Assembly: GCA_036480375.1 (NCBI GenBank)
Contig: JAZGGI010000007.1
Location: forward strand, 1 to 56,934
Origin: Candidatus Zixiibacteriota bacterium
GTDB taxonomy: Bacteria; Zixibacteria; MSB-5A5; GN15; JAAZOE01
Length of the DNA stretch: 56,934 nucleotides
Direction: 5' to 3'
The translations under genes were made by a program, and so were the position numbers. The notes beneath the pieces were generated by a model. The model saw nothing but the letters and a program-made list of their open reading frames with translations, ran no database searches and was not told the DNA's origin. Below, piece by piece: positions 54,332 through 56,934 of this stretch; within the stretch, counting starts at the first letter, position 1, and every line of letters begins with the position of its first letter.

Positions 54332-54879
54332 TTTACCCCCTTTTGTAGGGAGTGGACACGGTGTGTCAGCCATATTACCTCAGCACCCCAATACTCTAAT
54401 TCATATTCGCAATATTGCATACCAGCGATATGCTTTGCCAATAATAATTGGTTTTCTTTGAGCAATTGACCGAGGATGCGCATTCTTACTCCGTAACTAT
54501 CTCGAAGAGCATTGATGGCGTATATATCCGATTTTAATCCCTCGATAATAGCTGATCGTTTCCTGGATTTCCGTTTCGGTAACGGTCCGGAAGAAGTCAC
54601 TTCTTCGCGTTTCAACTCAATGCCTGTCATGTTTGCAAGATAATCCATTGCATCTTTTCGCCTGCAATTTTGAAGGCGGCAGACTAAATCAATCAGACCA
54701 CCGCTCGCGCCGAATGAAAAGCAATTAAATATTGAATCCCTGTGGGAAAATGATGACGGATTGTTACCACCATGAATTGGACATGGAATACGACCTATCC
54801 TGGAGGTTTCAATTCCATGGTTCTCCAGGATATCACTGATAGTTACACTGTTGAGAATTAAATCAACTCCATTCACCAT
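54328..54879 (-). CDS. CHC2 zinc-finger primase-type protein, truncated
   Basis: About 183 residues from the ATG at 54879, which follows GGGGGTGGT; GTG at 54885 is an alternative. Residues 28-75 match the DnaG N-terminal zinc domain: RIPCPIHGGNNPSSF and FNCFSFGASGGLIDLV. Ligands are Cys33, His36 and Cys53, but the fourth is Phe56 instead of Cys, so zinc binding is doubtful. There is no TOPRIM catalytic domain. The rest is helical and charged. The gene overlaps the ATPase gene (ATGA) and the DUF5659-like gene by 17 bases. It may recognise priming sites for the element's replication. Confidence 0.7.
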   Translation of the reverse strand: MVNGVDLILNSVTISDILENHGIETSRIGRIPCPIHGGNNPSSFSHRDSIFNCFSFGASGGLIDLVCRLQNCRRKDAMDYLANMTGIELKREEVTSSGPLPKRKSRKRSAIIEGLKSDIYAINALRDSYGVRMRILGQLLKENQLLLAKHIAGMQYCEYELEYWGAEVIWLTHRVHSLQKGVK

Positions 54880-55159
54880 TACCACCCCCTTTAGGAGTGT
54901 TCTGGTTCATTACTAAAACTTTCAAATTGCGGAGCTCATTCATTATATCAAGAGCTACAATTTTTGAAGATTCTCCCTTGGAATAAAATGATTGCAAAAT
55001 TTCTTCACCGGGAGAGGAGTGTAAAACAAATGTTTTGCGACGTATACCCGATGATTCTACACGGACAAGCCGAGCATGCTTGGCCGCAATGAGGAATGAA
55101 GTGAGATAAATGTCTGTCGTTCTGTACTCATTTTTACTGTTTTTTTTGTGTATCGACAT
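54863..55159 (-). CDS. DUF5659-like small protein
   Basis: 98 residues. The pattern YRTTDIYLTSFLIAAKHARLVRVESSGIRRKTFVLH followed by a helix with LQSFYSK fits DUF5659, a small family common in phage-like elements upstream of primase genes. The C-terminus is Gly/Asn-rich. Its ATG at 55157-55159 directly follows the TAA of a 46-codon gene (TAAATG), so the genes are tightly packed and translationally coupled. Function unknown. Confidence 0.6.
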   Translation of the reverse strand: MSIHKKNSKNEYRTTDIYLTSFLIAAKHARLVRVESSGIRRKTFVLHSSPGEEILQSFYSKGESSKIVALDIMNELRNLKVLVMNQNTPKGGGNGEWS

Positions 55160-55300
55160 TTAGTAATAAACACCACCTTTAATAATTAGTCCCCCTTGTT
55201 CACGCAGATACTCCTTAACGAGAATCTCTGCAATTACATCTGCCAGCATATCCAGTTCTCTTGGAAGCTGGTTATTAACTTTTGAATCAAGTTGTTTCAA
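55160..55300 (-). CDS. 46-residue protein of the mobile element
   Basis: TTG start at 55298-55300 after a TTAAGGGGTGA ribosome site, stop TAA immediately before the DUF5659-like ATG. The product begins MKQLDSKVNNQLPRELDML, is amphipathic helical in the middle and ends LIIKGGVYY. It is short and no family is known, but the tight packing and the ribosome site support it. An AAAGGTGGTG inside its end may serve the next gene. Confidence 0.5.
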   Translation of the reverse strand: MKQLDSKVNNQLPRELDMLADVIAEILVKEYLREQGGLIIKGGVYY

Positions 55301-55477
55301 TAAAATCACCCCTTAATAATCTATTGTAAGATTGGGCACCCCCTTGTTAAAATGTTTTTATTTTTTATTATGTTTCTCCCCGCATCAAGGCGGACTTTTA
55401 TTTGTTCTCATACAATCTCCTTATGCTAACACTTTGGTTTAAGATTATGTTTATAAATCATCATAACTCATTGTCAT
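55301..55477. other. Intergenic region within the mobile element
   Basis: AT-rich. On the minus strand an AAGGGGGTG motif near 55341 is followed by an eight-codon GTG frame, too short to call. It probably contains the promoter of the small-gene/primase operon. Confidence 0.35.
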
Positions 55478-55888
55478 TTAACCAGTTTTAACGAATAACG
55501 GTTGAGTTGAATCATTGTCTGACGATTCCTCAAGTCGCTTCAAACGATCTTCAATATCGCATACCTCACGGATTTTAATCCATGAATTGATAAGCAGAGT
55601 GATGGCATTAGAAACATTAGGCGCAATATCACCGCGTCTAACCTGGCTAATTGTTACCGATATTAACGCCTCGATATCCTGTGCGGAAGTTATTAAAACA
55701 TCCGGAGTATCTTCGGTCAGGACTTTTGTCGATGCAATTTTACTCTTCTTGCCCCCAATCCTTCCAACCCTGCTGCGTTCTTCTGCCAAATCAGGGTCGT
55801 GATACCAGCAATATGGTCGTCCGCCAATTGCAAACGCTCCACACTGGTTTCCATCTTCTTTAATATGATTACATTTTGGATTTTTCAT
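55478..55888 (-). CDS. Phage-type small zinc-binding protein
   Basis: About 136 residues from the ATG at 55888 (TTG at 55900 is too close to the CAGGGGG site). Residues 1-35 hold Cys6, Cys16, Cys27 and His30 in the pattern C-x9-C-x10-C-x2-H (KNPKCNHIKEDGNQCGAFA and PYCWYHDP), a finger found in many small phage proteins near terminase genes. It is followed by a Gly/Lys patch (RIGGKKSK) and helices with INSWIKIREV. It may be part of a small-terminase-like or regulatory protein. Exact role unknown. Confidence 0.6.
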   Translation of the reverse strand: MKNPKCNHIKEDGNQCGAFAIGGRPYCWYHDPDLAEERSRVGRIGGKKSKIASTKVLTEDTPDVLITSAQDIEALISVTISQVRRGDIAPNVSNAITLLINSWIKIREVCDIEDRLKRLEESSDNDSTQPLFVKTG

Positions 55889-55994
55889 TCGTTTAACCAA
55901 CCCCCTGGGAGATAGTTACTTATGTTTAATATTCTTGTCTCACGAAATACTGACATAATTCACCAATCGCATTGCCATTTTCATTAATCTCCAT

Positions 55995-56255
55995 TCAATT
56001 GATATCATCGACACCTCCTCCATTCCAGGGATTTGCCAACATAAATTCAATCTCTGTTTTATGAACTCCGCCAAACCGTTTCAAGTATTCGATAACAAAC
56101 TCATCCACCGAAGAAGGAATCATTTGTATGCCATATCTTAATAAACCCTGGCGAGCCTTTTGTCGCCTTAATTCAATGATTACCGGATCAATAGCTCCTA
56201 ACTTTGATGTCGCTTTATCCTCAAGTCTATTCAAACGAGCTTCGAAATTCCTCAT
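55995..56255 (-). CDS. Small hypothetical protein of the mobile element
   Basis: 86 residues from the ATG at 56255, which follows AAGAGGTGAC; an in-frame ATG at 56294 overlaps the portal remnant. It opens with a short coiled-coil-like segment (NFEARLNRLEDK), is basic in the middle (RRQKARQGLLRYG) and ends with acidic residues. No family is recognised. It overlaps the end of the portal remnant by 4 bases. Confidence 0.5.
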   Translation of the reverse strand: MRNFEARLNRLEDKATSKLGAIDPVIIELRRQKARQGLLRYGIQMIPSSVDEFVIEYLKRFGGVHKTEIEFMLANPWNGGGVDDIN

Positions 56256-56719
56256 ATTGTCACCTCTTTCGATACAATACTCTGATATTGCCAATAAAGT
56301 CCTATTCGACTATATCCACTTATTTCCTTTAACGGAAACGGTTCAAGGAATACAGTACCAAAAAGACTTCCGGTTTTGATTCCCTGTAAGCCTTTGTCTT
56401 CAAAATGGTCTTTGTAGAGATAAGTATCTAAAGCAAATTCAATCGCTTCGGCAGCTTCAGGTGATTTTTCGCAATTTATTGGAACGTAGGGCCGACTCCC
56501 CATGAGAGCTTTATGTAGGCGGGGAATCATCGTTTCAATGATGGAGTACAGTTTAGGCATAACGATATTAGACCTGTCCGCATCAAAGATAGTTTTATTT
56601 ATGCATTTATATCTTTAATACGGCGACTTATAATCGCTATTCCTATGATTCTGTACTTCGTGCGCTCTTTTCCAAGCGTCTTGAACCAGAGTCAGTGCAA
56701 CAATTTCTTTATTTGGCAA
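56252..56719 (-). pseudogene. Phage portal protein remnant with in-frame stop
   Basis: The longest open part (102 residues, ATG at 56558-56560) contains SIIETMIPRLHKALMGSRPYV and IKTGSLFGTVFLEPF, which resemble the N-terminal region of phage portal proteins. The same frame continues upstream as KTIFDADRSNIVMPKLY, then meets a TAA at 56615-56617. Beyond that it reads ALTLVQDAWKRAHEVQNHR back to a TTG at 56717-56719. So one nonsense codon splits a portal-like N-terminus. The gene also ends after about 150 codons where portals have 400-700. It cannot make a working portal. Confidence 0.6.
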
Positions 56720-56826
56720 TCAATACTACTAACCACACTCCCTGGTTATATAACTCATTATTACAAAATATTTTATTTCTTGTCAATATTTATTTTTTAT
56801 CACTCAGAGAGGTGGTTGCAGGATTT

Positions 56827-56934
56827 TGGACAATGTGTTAAGGTGGAAATGAGACATTATTATGAGGAGCTTAAGTATGAGAAAGCGACGAAGTTTTTCC
56901 GCCGAATTTAAGTCCCGAGTTGCGCTTGAGGCAT
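56827..56934 (+). mobile_element. IS3-family insertion sequence, left end (cut by window edge)
   Basis: TGGACAATGTGTTAAGGTGG starts at 56827 and looks like an IS3-family terminal inverted repeat (TG...). An orfA-type gene follows on the same strand. The right end lies outside the window. The IS sits within the tRNA-Glu element, about 110 bases from the portal remnant. Confidence 0.65.
56877..56934 (+). CDS. IS3-family transposase OrfA, N-terminus (partial)
   Basis: ATG at 56877 after AGGAG. The 19 visible residues read MRKRRSFSAEFKSRVALEA, the hallmark start of OrfA (helix-turn-helix subunit) in IS3-family elements. The rest is outside the window. OrfA normally joins OrfB by frameshifting to give the transposase. 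Confidence 0.85.
   Translation, partial: MRKRRSFSAEFKSRVALEA

Larger units (their letters stand above)
51092..56934. mobile_element. Integrated element at tRNA-Glu (right end outside window)
   Basis: A large serine recombinase gene abuts and overlaps tRNA-Glu. It is followed by an ATPase, a primase-like zinc-finger protein, DUF5659-like and small proteins, a phage portal remnant and an IS3 sequence, all element genes on the minus strand. RBSs are mostly G-rich AAGGGGG type. No second copy of the tRNA 3' end is visible before 56934, so the far end is beyond the window or diverged. The mixture suggests a phage-derived or satellite-type element that can integrate but is probably not a complete phage. 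Confidence 0.75.

Overview
The window looks like a chromosomal segment of an uncultured Gram-negative bacterium of the FCB group (Fibrobacterota/Chlorobiota/Bacteroidota relatives). A Zixibacteria-like lineage is my best guess. The reasons are a 2021-residue SprA-type outer-membrane translocon of the type IX secretion system (T9SS), a secreted protein with a T9SS type A C-terminal sorting domain, a fibronectin III plus dockerin-like surface protein, many lipoproteins, and an MlaE/MlaF lipid transporter. The phylum is inferred from gene content, not from a marker-gene tree.

Layout. 1-108: C-terminal end of an IS110-family transposase cut by the window edge, followed by palindromic intergenic repeats. 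305-3818 (minus): four-gene minor pilin cluster (PilV-, PilW- and two PilX-like proteins) with its own terminator. 4077-4961 (minus): lipoprotein nuclease. 5224-14837: recG, a DUF1844 gene, murB and sprA. 14948-19801: selA, selB and a YtcJ-like amidohydrolase. 19959-23243: glnA, an alpha/beta hydrolase, a membrane protein and an internally deleted GatB derivative. 23269-31919: tightly packed housekeeping run purN-purC-purH-smg-coaBC-udg-dnaB-mlaE-mlaF, with many overlapping starts and stops. 31984-38181: looser region (PH-like protein, methyltransferase, radA, GNAT, tgt, secreted hydrolase) separated by repeated hairpins. 38285-40691: dockerin protein and an NtrC-type regulator. 41106-42142: three-gene operon ending in a RelE/ParE-like toxin, behind a strong promoter that overlaps a palindrome. 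42324-42407: tRNA-Leu. 42583-51007: HtrA protease, a catalytically dead HtrA-like lipoprotein, an unknown lipoprotein/beta-barrel pair, a T9SS cargo protein and a kinase-pseudokinase.

From 51092 to the right edge lies an integrated mobile element inserted at tRNA-Glu. It has a large serine recombinase whose reading frame ends inside the tRNA gene on the opposite strand, an AAA-like ATPase, a primase-type zinc-finger protein with a missing ligand, small phage-type proteins, a broken phage portal gene and the start of an IS3-family insertion sequence. Its genes mostly carry G-rich ribosome binding sites (AAGGGGG type) unlike the AAGGAGG type of the host genes.

The observations most worth following are the mini-GatB protein, the three-gene toxin-like operon, the lipoprotein/beta-barrel pair, two families of intergenic palindromes (one with apparent compensatory stem changes), and the element whose recombinase tail is supplied by the tRNA gene. 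No CRISPR array, rRNA, tRNA-Sec or SECIS element was recognised.
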